From Thermoanaerobaculia bacterium (GTDB lineage: Bacteria; Acidobacteriota; Thermoanaerobaculia; Multivoradales; JAHEKO01), in NCBI GenBank assembly GCA_947259925.1, contig CAMYOG010000057.1:62001-126000 (forward strand): a DNA stretch of 64,000 nucleotides. The letters are read 5' to 3'. Below, piece after piece: positions 22,551 to 30,334 of this stretch (position 1 is its first letter; each line of letters opens with the position of its first letter). Position numbers and translations under genes: made by a program. The notes beneath the pieces are model-generated. The model saw nothing but the letters and a program-made list of their open reading frames with translations. It searched no databases and had not been told where the DNA came from.

Positions 22551-23509
22551 CTCCCTCCGCCGGAGTCCGCGGACCCGAGCTGCTCCGCGAGGAGCGCTGC
22601 CAGCCGGTAGCCTGCCAGGGCAACCCGCTCGCGGGCGACCGACGTCGCTCGGCGCTCGTAATCGCGCGGTGGCTTACGGTAGCGCTCGAGCTCGGGTGCG
22701 TAGACGCTCGCCATCGCGATCTCGAAGCTCTCGCGGGCCCACGAGGCGACGTCGCGCTCGGCCAGTCGCTCGCCAAACGCCGTCGGGGGGTGCTCGCGAG
22801 CGATCGACTCGGCGATCCGGCGCACGTACGAGTCATCGCCCTGGAAGATCCAGCGGAAGTTGGTGGCGCGCAGGATCCCGTCCCAGTACGCATGGAGGTT
22901 GCTGCGGCGGCCGAGCTCGAACAGGTTGCCACCCCGATCTCCTCGCGGCTCGGTCTCGGTCACCCGGGCGGTCGCGTGGAGCGGCTGGTGGATGTCGCCC
23001 GCGAGGTGTAGCACCCAGGCGAGATAGACCGCTCGCTCGACGGCCGGGCGGTCCGGCTCGCCGAGCCGTCTCGCCAGCGTGGCGAGACGCTCGATGATCC
23101 GGCCGGCCGGCTCGAGGTCGGTCCGTTCGTAGGGAGCGCGCTCCGGGCCACGGCTCTCGAAGAAGTGGTTGATCCAGTGCCAGTCACCGTGGTGGTACTT
23201 CTGGTGGCGCTCGGGGAAATCCAGGTCGCGCACGATGTCCGGCCAGTAGGCCGCGTTCTGGAAGTGCTCGGCCTGGCGGAGGGCGAGGGGCCTCGAGTCG
23301 ACGGGCAGCAGCTGGCGCAGATCGGCGTCCTCCGGCGCCGCCGCCAGGAGGTCGGCGGCGGCACTCCGGGCCGTGGGCGACATCTCCTCCCAAGCGATCC
23401 GGGCCACGACCAGGTGCCCGGTCCGGTCCCAGGCCGTGGACGGCGCCGCCGCTAGCAGCAACGCCAGCAGGCTCAGAAAGGAGACGGACAGCTTCGAGCT
23501 TCGACTCAT
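22547..23509 (-). CDS. S1/P1-type zinc-dependent nuclease, secreted
   Basis: 320 aa. The ATG at 23509 opens a signal peptide (SVSFLSLLALLLAAAPSTA) that ends just before W-D-R-T-G-H. In the S1/P1 family the mature N-terminal Trp is itself a zinc ligand, which supports this start and cleavage site. Other ligands are visible: GH after the Trp, WHWINH, HLAGDIHQPLH, GDRGGN and LHAYWD. It should cut single-stranded DNA/RNA and remove 3' phosphates in the periplasm or outside the cell. It overlaps both neighbours by ATGA. Confidence 0.93.
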   Translation of the reverse strand: MSRSSKLSVSFLSLLALLLAAAPSTAWDRTGHLVVARIAWEEMSPTARSAAADLLAAAPEDADLRQLLPVDSRPLALRQAEHFQNAAYWPDIVRDLDFPERHQKYHHGDWHWINHFFESRGPERAPYERTDLEPAGRIIERLATLARRLGEPDRPAVERAVYLAWVLHLAGDIHQPLHATARVTETEPRGDRGGNLFELGRRSNLHAYWDGILRATNFRWIFQGDDSYVRRIAESIAREHPPTAFGERLAERDVASWARESFEIAMASVYAPELERYRKPPRDYERRATSVARERVALAGYRLAALLAEQLGSADSGGGR

Positions 23510-23889
23510 GGGAACTGGGCCGGACTGAGGCCGATGTCGACAATACTGCACGCGTCGCGAACGGCGATACCGAGAGCCGCCGCTTCACGTAGCACCTCGG
23601 GATCGGCCGATCCCGGGTTGAAGTAGGTCTCCTCGGCCTCGGCGCGAGCGATCTCCGACAGCAGACCGCGGGTGACCTCGGGCGGCAAGTAGACGCTGAT
23701 GCGATCGAGCCGCCCGCCGGCCGCGGCCCGGGCGGCGGTGACGGTCGGATGGACCGGATGCCCCTCGATAGAGCTCTCGCGCGGATGGACCGGATAGACG
23801 TCCCAGCCGGCGGCGGCGTAGGCGCGGACGCCCTTGTTGCCGAACTTCCGCCGGTCGGCTGATGCCCCGACGACCGCGATCGTCCTCAT
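23506..23889 (-). CDS. CoA-binding (Rossmann) domain protein
   Basis: 127 aa, a single CoA_binding_2-type domain. [20 protein letters not shown] is the nucleotide-binding start, followed by GWDVYPVHPRE, RISVYLPPEVTRGLL, FNPGSADPEVLREAAALGI and a terminal DACSIVDIG. This matches the YccU-type small CoA-binding proteins, which resemble the N-terminus of acyl-CoA synthetases. The start at 23889 overlaps the selB stop (ATGA). Role unknown. Confidence 0.85.
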   Translation of the reverse strand: MRTIAVVGASADRRKFGNKGVRAYAAAGWDVYPVHPRESSIEGHPVHPTVTAARAAAGGRLDRISVYLPPEVTRGLLSEIARAEAEETYFNPGSADPEVLREAAALGIAVRDACSIVDIGLSPAQFP

Positions 23890-25796
23890 CGGCTCCGCCT
23901 CAAGATGACCCTCTTGTCGCCGGCTCTGCGGGTGACGCCGAGCGAGTCGAGATGCTCCAGGACCGGAATCGCCCACTTGCGGGTCAGTCCGAAGCGCTGC
24001 TTGAAATCACCGACCGAGAACGACTCCCAGTCGCTCTCTTGCAGGGTGCTGCGAACGCCGTCGATCGCGGTGGATGCGACGATCAGGTCCCCAGGCAGCC
24101 GCGCCAGCTTGCCGCGCTCCTGCAGATAGCGCACGACACCTTCCAGAATCTGTGGTTTGGTATCGAACTCGGCGCGCAGCTCGGCGGGTGACGGCGGCGT
24201 CAGCCCGGCGCGGTCGAACCGCGCTAGCAGATCCGTGGCGAGCTGTGACTCCTCGCCGGTCAGCGCCGCGGAGCGCCCCGGCTGGTTCACCAGGTCGCCG
24301 TTCAGGGCCAGGACACCTTGCTTGCCGAGCCAGTCGAAGTAGACGTCCGCGAGCTCCGCCGCACGGCCCGGCAGGATCCGCCGTGCCGCCTCCGCCTTGG
24401 GCATGCCGCGCGCCAGCCGATCCCGGGCGAAGTACTCCGCGAGTGCCGCGTGTGCCCGGTCGGCGACCCGTTTGTAGGCGGATGCGTGGAGCCAGCGCTC
24501 GCCGTGGCCGCTGCCGGCCGGCACCTGCAGCACGCCGTGCGAGTCGACCAGATCCTGGAGGCGATTCCGGGTCTCTGCGACGTCCGACCCGAGCCGTTGG
24601 GCCAGTGACTCGTCCGTGACGCCGCCTTCGCCGGCTTCGCGCACCCACTGGACGAGCGCGGTGTCGGCGCCCTCGGCGAGCGCGTCGACCGCGCGCTCGA
24701 GCTCCGAGCCGCGCTTGCGGGCCCACTTTGGGTCGAGGATCTCGCCGCCTCCGAGGGTCTTCTGGGGCGACAGCCGGCGGACGATGAAGCGGTCGCCGCG
24801 GATCGCCGAGACCGGGCCGGCCAGGCGGATCTCGACCGGTCCGGAGTCGCCTGGCTCGATCCGGCCGCCGCCGAGCGGCCGGAGGCGTCCCGGCAGCTCG
24901 GTCGACAGGAGATGGAACCGGATCGGGGTCGATCCAGTGATCGCTTTGGGAGCGTCGTCCAGGAGTCGGAAGCTCCCTTCGAGGACGCTGGTCGGCTCCA
25001 GCGAGCCGGGTGAGACCAGCTGTGCGCCGCGCTCGACCTCGGTCGAGTCGACCCCCGAGAGTCGCAGCGCGGTGCGCTCGCCGTTCTCGGCCGCCGCCCG
25101 ATCCTGGCCGTGCACCTGGACGCTCCGCACTCGGACGCGCTTGCCCGCCGGCAGCAGCTCGAGCGAGTCGCCGGCGGTGATGCGGCCGCCGGCAAGGGTA
25201 CCGGTGACGACCACGCCCAGCCCCTTGAGCACGAACGCCCGGTCGATCGGCAGCCGGACCGGGCGGTCGGGCTCGGGCAGGGTCTCGTGCGACTCGGCCA
25301 GGCGGGCCAGCTCGGCGCGGAGCCGGTCGATACCGTCGCCGGTGACGCTCGACACCGGAACGACCGGCGAGTCGCCGAAGGGGGTTCCGGTGACCAGCTC
25401 TTCGATCTCGAGCTGGGCGATCTCCAGCAGGTCAGGCGGCACCAGGTCGGATTTGGTGAGCGCGACCAGGCCGGCCTCGACGCCCAGCAGCGAGCAGATC
25501 GCAAGGTGCTCGCGGGTCTGGGGCTTGACGCCCTCGTCGGCCGCGATCACCAGCAGCATGATCCGGATGCCGCCGAGTCCCGCCAGCGCGTTGTGCAGGA
25601 AGCGCTCGTGGCCAGGTACGTCGACGAAGCCGATCTGGAAGTCGCCTTCGACCAGATGAGCGAAGCCGATGTCGATCGTGATGCCGCGGTCCTTCTCCTC
25701 GCTCCAGCGGTCGCAGTCGACACCGGTGAGCGCCTCGACGAGCGCGGTCTTGCCGTGGTCGATATGGCCGGCGGTGCCGACGACGACCCGGCGCAT
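23886..25796 (-). CDS. selB: selenocysteine-specific elongation factor SelB
   Basis: 636 aa from the ATG at 25796, which overlaps the yqeY-like stop (ATGA). G motifs: [32 protein letters not shown] and TKSD. EF-Tu-like domains 2 and 3 follow (about 180-350), then a long C-terminal region (about 370-636) of winged helices, with the final one ([31 protein letters not shown]) being the SECIS-RNA-binding type. It delivers Sec-tRNA to UGA codons next to a SECIS element. The other sel genes (selA, selD, selC) are not in the window. Confidence 0.93.
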   Translation of the reverse strand: MRRVVVGTAGHIDHGKTALVEALTGVDCDRWSEEKDRGITIDIGFAHLVEGDFQIGFVDVPGHERFLHNALAGLGGIRIMLLVIAADEGVKPQTREHLAICSLLGVEAGLVALTKSDLVPPDLLEIAQLEIEELVTGTPFGDSPVVPVSSVTGDGIDRLRAELARLAESHETLPEPDRPVRLPIDRAFVLKGLGVVVTGTLAGGRITAGDSLELLPAGKRVRVRSVQVHGQDRAAAENGERTALRLSGVDSTEVERGAQLVSPGSLEPTSVLEGSFRLLDDAPKAITGSTPIRFHLLSTELPGRLRPLGGGRIEPGDSGPVEIRLAGPVSAIRGDRFIVRRLSPQKTLGGGEILDPKWARKRGSELERAVDALAEGADTALVQWVREAGEGGVTDESLAQRLGSDVAETRNRLQDLVDSHGVLQVPAGSGHGERWLHASAYKRVADRAHAALAEYFARDRLARGMPKAEAARRILPGRAAELADVYFDWLGKQGVLALNGDLVNQPGRSAALTGEESQLATDLLARFDRAGLTPPSPAELRAEFDTKPQILEGVVRYLQERGKLARLPGDLIVASTAIDGVRSTLQESDWESFSVGDFKQRFGLTRKWAIPVLEHLDSLGVTRRAGDKRVILRRSR

Positions 25797-26251
25797 CAAG
25801 CCGACTCGTCGAGGATCTCGCGTGCCAGGCGGTTGATCGTGCCGCCGTCCGTCTGGCCGGCGAAGCGGGCCAGCATGGCCTTCATGATCGGGCCGATCGC
25901 ACTCGGTCCGGACAGGCCCTCGGCGGCGATGAACTCGCGCAGCGCCGCCCGGATCTCGTCCTCGTCGGCGGCTGGCGGTAGGTAGGCCGCCAGGATCTCG
26001 GCCTCGCGCTCTTCCTTTGCCGCCAGCTCTTCGCGGCCGCCCTGGCGGTACTGCTCGGCGGAATCCTTGCGCTGCTTGATCGACTTTCGGACCAGCCGGA
26101 GGAAGCCCTCGTCATCGAGGTCACCGCCGGTGCGGATCTCCTCGTTTTTGATCGCGCTGAGCAGGAGTCGAAGGGTCGCGACGGTCTCTTTCTCACCCGC
26201 TTTGAGCGCCGCTTTCAGGTCGTTCTGGATCTTCTCGGAGGGAGTAGACAT
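25796..26251 (-). CDS. GatB/YqeY-family protein
   Basis: 151 aa, all-helical. [35 protein letters not shown] is the YqeY N-terminus, and [33 protein letters not shown] followed by [25 protein letters not shown] is its C-terminal half, related to the tail of GatB amidotransferases. The family is often linked to tRNA amidation or translation, but its activity is not established. First gene of a five-gene operon joined by ATGA overlaps. GATGATACC at about 26261 may hold the -10. Confidence 0.9.
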   Translation of the reverse strand: MSTPSEKIQNDLKAALKAGEKETVATLRLLLSAIKNEEIRTGGDLDDEGFLRLVRKSIKQRKDSAEQYRQGGREELAAKEEREAEILAAYLPPAADEDEIRAALREFIAAEGLSGPSAIGPIMKAMLARFAGQTDGGTINRLAREILDESA

Positions 26252-26291
26252 CTCCCGACGATGATACCGGGGATCCGGCTCCGCCGCTCGC

Positions 26292-27305
26292 TCAGCCCTG
26301 CGGCAGCTGGATCCGGAAGACGGTGCCGCGCGGTTCGTTGTCCTCGACCCGGATCGACCCGTGATGCTCGTTGATGATGCGGTAGACGATCGACAAGCCG
26401 AGGCCGGTGCCGCGCCGCTTGGTGGAGAAGTGGGGCAGGAACAGCTTCTCGCGAGCGCTCACCGGAATCCCTTCACCGGTATCGGCGACCTCGATCTCGA
26501 GCGAGCCGTTGTCGGCGTAGACGTGCACGCTGACCCGGCCCGGCGCCTCGGTCGCCTCCAGGGCGTTGTCGAGCAGGTTGATCAGCGCCCGGCGGATCTG
26601 CTCGCCGTCGAGCAGGGCGCTGCGCGCACCGTCGTCGATCTCGCTGCCGACCTCCACTCCCGGCTTGAGACCCTCGTAGAGCTTCAGCGTCTCGTCCACC
26701 AGACGCTCGATGTCGACCTCGGTCGGCTGCGGCGGGCGCATGCGGGCGAAGCGAGAGAACTCGTCGACCATGCCACGCATCGAGTCGACCTCCCGGACGA
26801 TGGTCTCCATCCCCTCCTCGAGCGCCTTGGAGATGTCGCCGTCCTGCTGGCGATGGCGCCGGAGCAGCCGCTCCGCGGTGAGCTTGATCGGCGTCAGCGG
26901 GTTCTTGATCTCGTGCGCCACCCGGCGCGCGGCGTCGTTCCAGGCGGCCATCTGCTGCGCGCTGATCAGCTCGGTCAGGTCTTCGAGCACCATCACCCGG
27001 CCGCTCACCCTGCCGTCGCGATCGCGCATGGTGCGCACCTTCGCTTCGAACGTCTTCCAGTCGCTGCCGAGGAACAGCCGCAGGCCGCGGCTGAAGCGGC
27101 CGGTCGGTCCGGGATCCTCCTCGAGGAGCTCCGCCAGCTTGCTCCGCTCGGCGTCCTCCCAGAGCTCCTGGAACGGTCGCCCGACCGCCTGCTCCTTGGA
27201 CTGATGCAGCATGTTCAGCGCGGCCCGATTGCAGGTGATGATGCGCCCCTCTTCGTCGATCGAGATGACGCCGGCGGCGACGTTCTGCAGCACCGCCGCG
27301 ATCAC
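26292..27305 (-). CDS. NtrY-like sensor kinase, C-terminal part (PAS-HisKA-HATPase)
   Basis: 337 aa from a GTG that overlaps the upstream stop (GTGA, 27302-27305). PAS domain 1-110 (NVAAGVISIDEEGRIITCN), phosphorylatable H131 in RRVAHEIKNPLTPIKLTAERLL, N box (INLLDNALEA), G1 (VADTGEGI), G2 (RGTGLGLSIVYRI). It lacks the membrane and HAMP parts, which are encoded immediately upstream in another frame. In its own frame the codons just before the GTG read PEERA, which continues the normal NtrY linker, so the split looks like a one-base deletion. Either a frameshift (real or sequencing) or two coupled polypeptides. Confidence 0.85.
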   Translation of the reverse strand: MIAAVLQNVAAGVISIDEEGRIITCNRAALNMLHQSKEQAVGRPFQELWEDAERSKLAELLEEDPGPTGRFSRGLRLFLGSDWKTFEAKVRTMRDRDGRVSGRVMVLEDLTELISAQQMAAWNDAARRVAHEIKNPLTPIKLTAERLLRRHRQQDGDISKALEEGMETIVREVDSMRGMVDEFSRFARMRPPQPTEVDIERLVDETLKLYEGLKPGVEVGSEIDDGARSALLDGEQIRRALINLLDNALEATEAPGRVSVHVYADNGSLEIEVADTGEGIPVSAREKLFLPHFSTKRRGTGLGLSIVYRIINEHHGSIRVEDNEPRGTVFRIQLPQG

Positions 27306-28465
27306 CGCACGCTCCTCGGGTTGGACGCTACCAGCTCCTCCTTGTTGCGCCGGAGCTCGGTGGTCATGCTGTTGAACGAGCTGACCAGAACGCCCAGCTC
27401 GTCGTCGGCAGGTACCTCTACCTGATAGTCGAGGTCGCCCTCCGAGAGCCGCCGGGTGCCCTCGGCGACCGCTTCGATCGGCACGACGACCCGGCGGGCC
27501 AGGTAGAGCCCGACCCAGGTGGTCATGAGCAGCAGGACGAGGGTCACCATCAAGAAGGTGAGACGGTAGGTGGTCTTGATGTCGCTCTTGCGTACCTCGA
27601 GCTGGCGGTAGCCCTGATAGGCCTGGATCAGCTGCTCGCTCTGGGTGGCGAGCCGCGCTTCGAGGTGGGAGCCGGCGACCACGACCGTCCGATCCCCACC
27701 GGTGCCCGGCGCCGCGACCCCGGACAGCAGGACCCGACCCTGGCCCTCGACCATCGGCAGGATCTTCACCGCCTGGCCCTTGTCGAGTGCTTCGCCCAGA
27801 AAGCGGTCGCCGTGATCCGGTACCGCGCCGATCCCCGACTCGGGCCGGACGATTGCGTGAACGAAGTCGATGCCGCTGAATACGGACAGGACGTCGAGCT
27901 CGAGCTCTTCGAGCAGCTCCTGGAGCTCACGCGCCAGCTCCGGTCGGGCGCTCGGCTCCTGCAGGTCGAGGCTCTCGATCTCCTCGAGCACCCGCCGCGC
28001 GTCGCGCGTGTCGCGGTCGTTGACCTGGACGTAGAGCGCCTGGGCCACCTCGTAGCCCTGCTCCATGACCTGCTTGATCGCTGGCTCGTTGAACCAACGG
28101 TCGATCCACCCCTGAAGTAGCTGACTGCCGTAGACGAACAGGAGCAGCACCGGGACCAGCGCGAGGCCGAAGTAGGTCGCGACCAGCTTGGTCTTGAGCT
28201 TCGAGCCGAAGATCCCTTGATGCCGTTCGACCAGCAGCTTGAACAGGTTGCGCAGCAGGACGAACAGGATGGTGACGATCAGGACCAGGTTGATGTACCA
28301 GAGGACGAAGAGCAGGATCCTGTTGGTCACCTCGTCGGTCGGCAGATCTCGACTCCGCTGGATGACGTAGAAGATCGCCGACAGCAGCAGTAGCAGCGCG
28401 CCGAGGCCGCCGATGATCCAGCGACTGTCCTTGCGGCGTCGGAGCAGCTCTTCGCGGAAGTCCAT
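27302..28465 (-). CDS. NtrY-like sensor kinase, N-terminal part (membrane sensor-HAMP)
   Basis: 387 aa from the ATG at 28465 (MDFREELLRRRKDSRW). Three helices near the N-terminus (WIIGGLGALLLLLSAIFYVI; ILLFVLWYINLVLIVTILFVLL; LVATYFGLALVPVLLLFVYG), a periplasmic sensor region of about 160 residues, a fourth helix (FLMVTLVLLLMTTWVGLYLA) and HAMP (VVPIEAVAEGTRRLSEGDLDY). It ends after RRNKEELVASNPRSVR, exactly where NtrY proteins continue into the PAS domain. The next gene resumes in another frame. The DUF4390 gene two bases upstream is a typical NtrY neighbour; no NtrX regulator is adjacent. Confidence 0.85.
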   Translation of the reverse strand: MDFREELLRRRKDSRWIIGGLGALLLLLSAIFYVIQRSRDLPTDEVTNRILLFVLWYINLVLIVTILFVLLRNLFKLLVERHQGIFGSKLKTKLVATYFGLALVPVLLLFVYGSQLLQGWIDRWFNEPAIKQVMEQGYEVAQALYVQVNDRDTRDARRVLEEIESLDLQEPSARPELARELQELLEELELDVLSVFSGIDFVHAIVRPESGIGAVPDHGDRFLGEALDKGQAVKILPMVEGQGRVLLSGVAAPGTGGDRTVVVAGSHLEARLATQSEQLIQAYQGYRQLEVRKSDIKTTYRLTFLMVTLVLLLMTTWVGLYLARRVVVPIEAVAEGTRRLSEGDLDYQVEVPADDELGVLVSSFNSMTTELRRNKEELVASNPRSVR

Positions 28466-28467
28466 CC

Positions 28468-29025
28468 CTACTCGCCGTCGCCGGTCTGGCCGAGCACGAA
28501 GCGCTCCGACTCGACCCACTCGGTATGGATCGTCGTCGGGATCAGCAGCAGCAGGTTGCGCGAGCCGAGCTCGGCACGAACCCGCAGATGGATCGGTTTG
28601 CGCGCCTTGACGTCGTCGATCGGGAACGGATTGAAGCGCTCGAAGTGGGTCAGAGCGAACTCGAGCTCCTCGCGGTCGGTCAGGACGCGACTGATCATCA
28701 GCTTGCCGTTCTGCTTGTAGTTGACCTGGTACTCGCGGGTGACCGCGTTGTACATGCCGACCACCTCGAGCTGGCTGGCCCGCAGCGTGTTGTCGAACCA
28801 GAACTTGGTCGGCCGCACCAGCTTGAACTGGTAGCGGAAGCCACTCGGCAGGCCCGCATCGATGCGTTCGAGGAGCTCGTCGTCGATCGCGCCTTGAAGC
28901 TGGAAGCTCACCTCGAGCCGGCCCTCTTCGAGAGCGACCTCAAGGTCGGCGAGCCGCGCCTCTCTCGTCGGGCCGCCAAAAATGGAGAGAAGCCCGGCGA
29001 GAATGAGTGCCCCACCCAGGCTCAT
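28468..29025 (-). CDS. DUF4390 protein
   Basis: 185 aa, an N-terminal hydrophobic segment (LGGALILAGLLSIFGG) then a beta-rich domain: LEVSFQLQGAIDDELLERIDAGLPSGFRYQFKL (split at 50), VTREYQVNYKQ, and a conserved tail NLLLLIPTTIHTEWVESERF. DUF4390 genes commonly precede ntrY. The protein is probably periplasmic or membrane-attached and could modulate the kinase. Two bases separate its TAG from the kinase ATG. A family-B REP begins 19 bases upstream of its start. Confidence 0.85.
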   Translation of the reverse strand: MSLGGALILAGLLSIFGGPTREARLADLEVALEEGRLEVSFQLQGAIDDELLERIDAGLPSGFRYQFKLVRPTKFWFDNTLRASQLEVVGMYNAVTREYQVNYKQNGKLMISRVLTDREELEFALTHFERFNPFPIDDVKARKPIHLRVRAELGSRNLLLLIPTTIHTEWVESERFVLGQTGDGE

Positions 29026-29043
29026 CCATACGACTGTAACATT

Positions 29044-29184
29044 CGAGTTTCGGTGACAGGATACTCATCACTCGAGTTTCGGTGACAGGATACTCATCTC
29101 CCCACCGCCGGGCAGTGGGTACCGTTCTCGCTTGAAAGGAGATGAGTATCCTGTCACCGAAACTCGCGCTGTCACCGAAACTCG
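29044..29184. repeat. family-B REP cluster, nested inverted copies
   Basis: Two direct copies of cgagtttcggtgacaggat plus actcatc lie at 29044-29069 and 29073-29098. An inverted copy at 29138-29166 pairs perfectly over 29 bp with 29073-29101, and a shortened inverted copy at 29170-29184 pairs with the first. So one hairpin sits inside another, like the structure at 5054. The cluster fills the divergent spacer between DUF4390 and smpB, ending four bases before the smpB ATG. Confidence 0.9.
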
Positions 29185-29188
29185 CCCC

Positions 29189-29632
29189 ATGCGGCTAGCG
29201 ACGAACCGGCGCGCGCGCCACGACTACGAGATCCTCGACAAGTTCGAGGCCGGCCTGGTGCTCGTCGGCACCGAGGTCAAGTCGATCCGCGCTGGCCGCG
29301 TCCAGCTCAAGGACAGCTACGTCGAGATCCGCGACGGCGAGGCGTGGCTGGTCGGAGCGCACATCAGTCCCTACAGTCACGGCAACCGGCAGAACCACGA
29401 CCCCGAGCGTCCGCGCAAGCTCCTCTTGCATCGGCGCGAGATCGACAAGATCTTCGGCCGCACGACCCTGCAGGGGCTTACCTGTGTGCCACTCGCGGTC
29501 TTCCTCAAGAAGAACCGGATCAAGCTGGAGATCGCCCTGGCGCGCGGCCGCAAGCTCTACGACAAGCGTCAGGAGAAGAAGAAGCGCCAGGTGCAGCGGG
29601 AGATGGAAGAGGAGGTCGGCCGCCGCGGCTGA
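29189..29632 (+). CDS. smpB: SsrA-binding protein SmpB
   Basis: 147 aa from the ATG at 29189 (MRLATNRRARHDYEILDKFEAG), the standard family start; the 19 extra codons available upstream are REP sequence. Core features: GTEVKSIRAGRVQLKDSYV, AHISPYSHGN, RKLLLHRREI, the VPLAVFLKKNRIKLEIALARGRKLYDKR strand pair and a basic tail ending in EVGRRG. It binds tmRNA and places it in the A site of stalled ribosomes. No tmRNA gene was seen next to it. No ribosome site is visible between the REP and the ATG. Confidence 0.95.
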   Translation: MRLATNRRARHDYEILDKFEAGLVLVGTEVKSIRAGRVQLKDSYVEIRDGEAWLVGAHISPYSHGNRQNHDPERPRKLLLHRREIDKIFGRTTLQGLTCVPLAVFLKKNRIKLEIALARGRKLYDKRQEKKKRQVQREMEEEVGRRG

Positions 29633-29658
29633 CGTCGGCTGGGCGCAGCGATCCTGGC

Positions 29659-30141
29659 TCAGTTCCGCTCGAGAGCCTCGCGCCGTTTCTGGCGACCGCC
29701 GGTGGCGCGGATCCGGTCGAGCGCCGTCTGGCCGCCGTACGTCTCGACGATCCGGTCGTCGTACTCGTCGGAGACGTTGGCAACCGCGGCGATCGTGCCG
29801 AGCAGGTTCTTGCGGTCGAGCGACCTGCCGAGCAGGGTGTGGGAGAAGAAGATGTCGCGCCCGACGACCGAGAACGCGCCGATCGGCAGCTGCTGGTTGA
29901 GCTGCAGAAGGCCGAGTGCCAGGTCCTCGACCGGGTCGACGCCCTGCACGCAGTAGGCGGTGACCTCGACGATCGTGTCCTCCGGACCGTACTGCTCGAC
30001 CGAGACCTCGAGGACCGTGCTGCCGTATCCGACGTAGTAGTGGCCGTTTGAGGAGTCGTGGTGGGGAGCGTCGAAAAGCTCGTTGAGGAACACGCCCACC
30101 TGGTCGTGAACCTGTTCGTGCTGGTCGTTCGTGAACTGCAT
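29659..30141 (-). CDS. YbjN-like sensory/chaperone-fold protein
   Basis: 160 aa. The pattern of a YbjN/type III chaperone fold is seen: YYVGYGSTVLEVSVEQYGPEDTIVEVTAY, LALGLLQLNQQLPIGAFSVVGRDIFFSHTLLG, and VSDEYDDRIVETYGG. No signal peptide or membrane helix, so cytoplasmic. YbjN-type proteins are reported as regulators of stress traits; here the role is unknown. It converges on smpB and is divergent from uvrA with a REP between. Confidence 0.65.
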   Translation of the reverse strand: MQFTNDQHEQVHDQVGVFLNELFDAPHHDSSNGHYYVGYGSTVLEVSVEQYGPEDTIVEVTAYCVQGVDPVEDLALGLLQLNQQLPIGAFSVVGRDIFFSHTLLGRSLDRKNLLGTIAAVANVSDEYDDRIVETYGGQTALDRIRATGGRQKRREALERN

Positions 30142-30183
30142 CGTCGTCGGCCTCCAGGAAGAACTACTCTAGCAGCGTCGATC

Positions 30184-30318
30184 CAGTGACAGGGTACTCG
30201 TTTGTGAAGCTCTGTCACCGCCAACGACGGCCTCGAGATGAGTATCCTGTCACCGGATCTCTGAAGCTCTGTGACCGCCTCGACGCTTCGAGATGAGTTT
30301 CCTGTCACCAGATTTCTC
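30184..30318. repeat. family-B REP with tandem duplication upstream of uvrA
   Basis: Two adjacent, diverged copies of about 57 bp start GAAGCTCTGT at 30206 and 30263 and each ends cgagatgagt plus [a/t]tcctgtcacc. A partial copy in the other orientation (cagtgacagggtactcg) is at 30184-30200. The repeats occupy the promoter side of uvrA. Confidence 0.85.
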
Positions 30319-30324
30319 CTAGAA
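30319..30324 (+). promoter_or_regulatory. -10 element of uvrA
   Basis: TAGAAT lies ten bases before the uvrA ATG (30335), directly after the REP array, so the transcript would begin within a few bases of the start codon. No Shine-Dalgarno is present in between. No clear -35; any such element would lie inside the second REP copy. Confidence 0.4.
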
Positions 30325-30334
30325 TCGCCCGGCT

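Noticed and set aside
27305-27320. Programmed -1 frameshift in the NtrY-like kinase
   Set aside because: No X-XXY-YYZ slippery heptamer at the junction; a deletion or a GTGA split explains it better.
29041-29188. tmRNA gene next to smpB, or a CRISPR array
   Set aside because: The repeats are inverted REP copies without regular spacers, and no tRNA-like or tag-coding structure of tmRNA is seen.
29132-29188. Longer SmpB beginning at the TTG at 29132
   Set aside because: The added 19 residues are translated REP arm and do not occur in the SmpB family.
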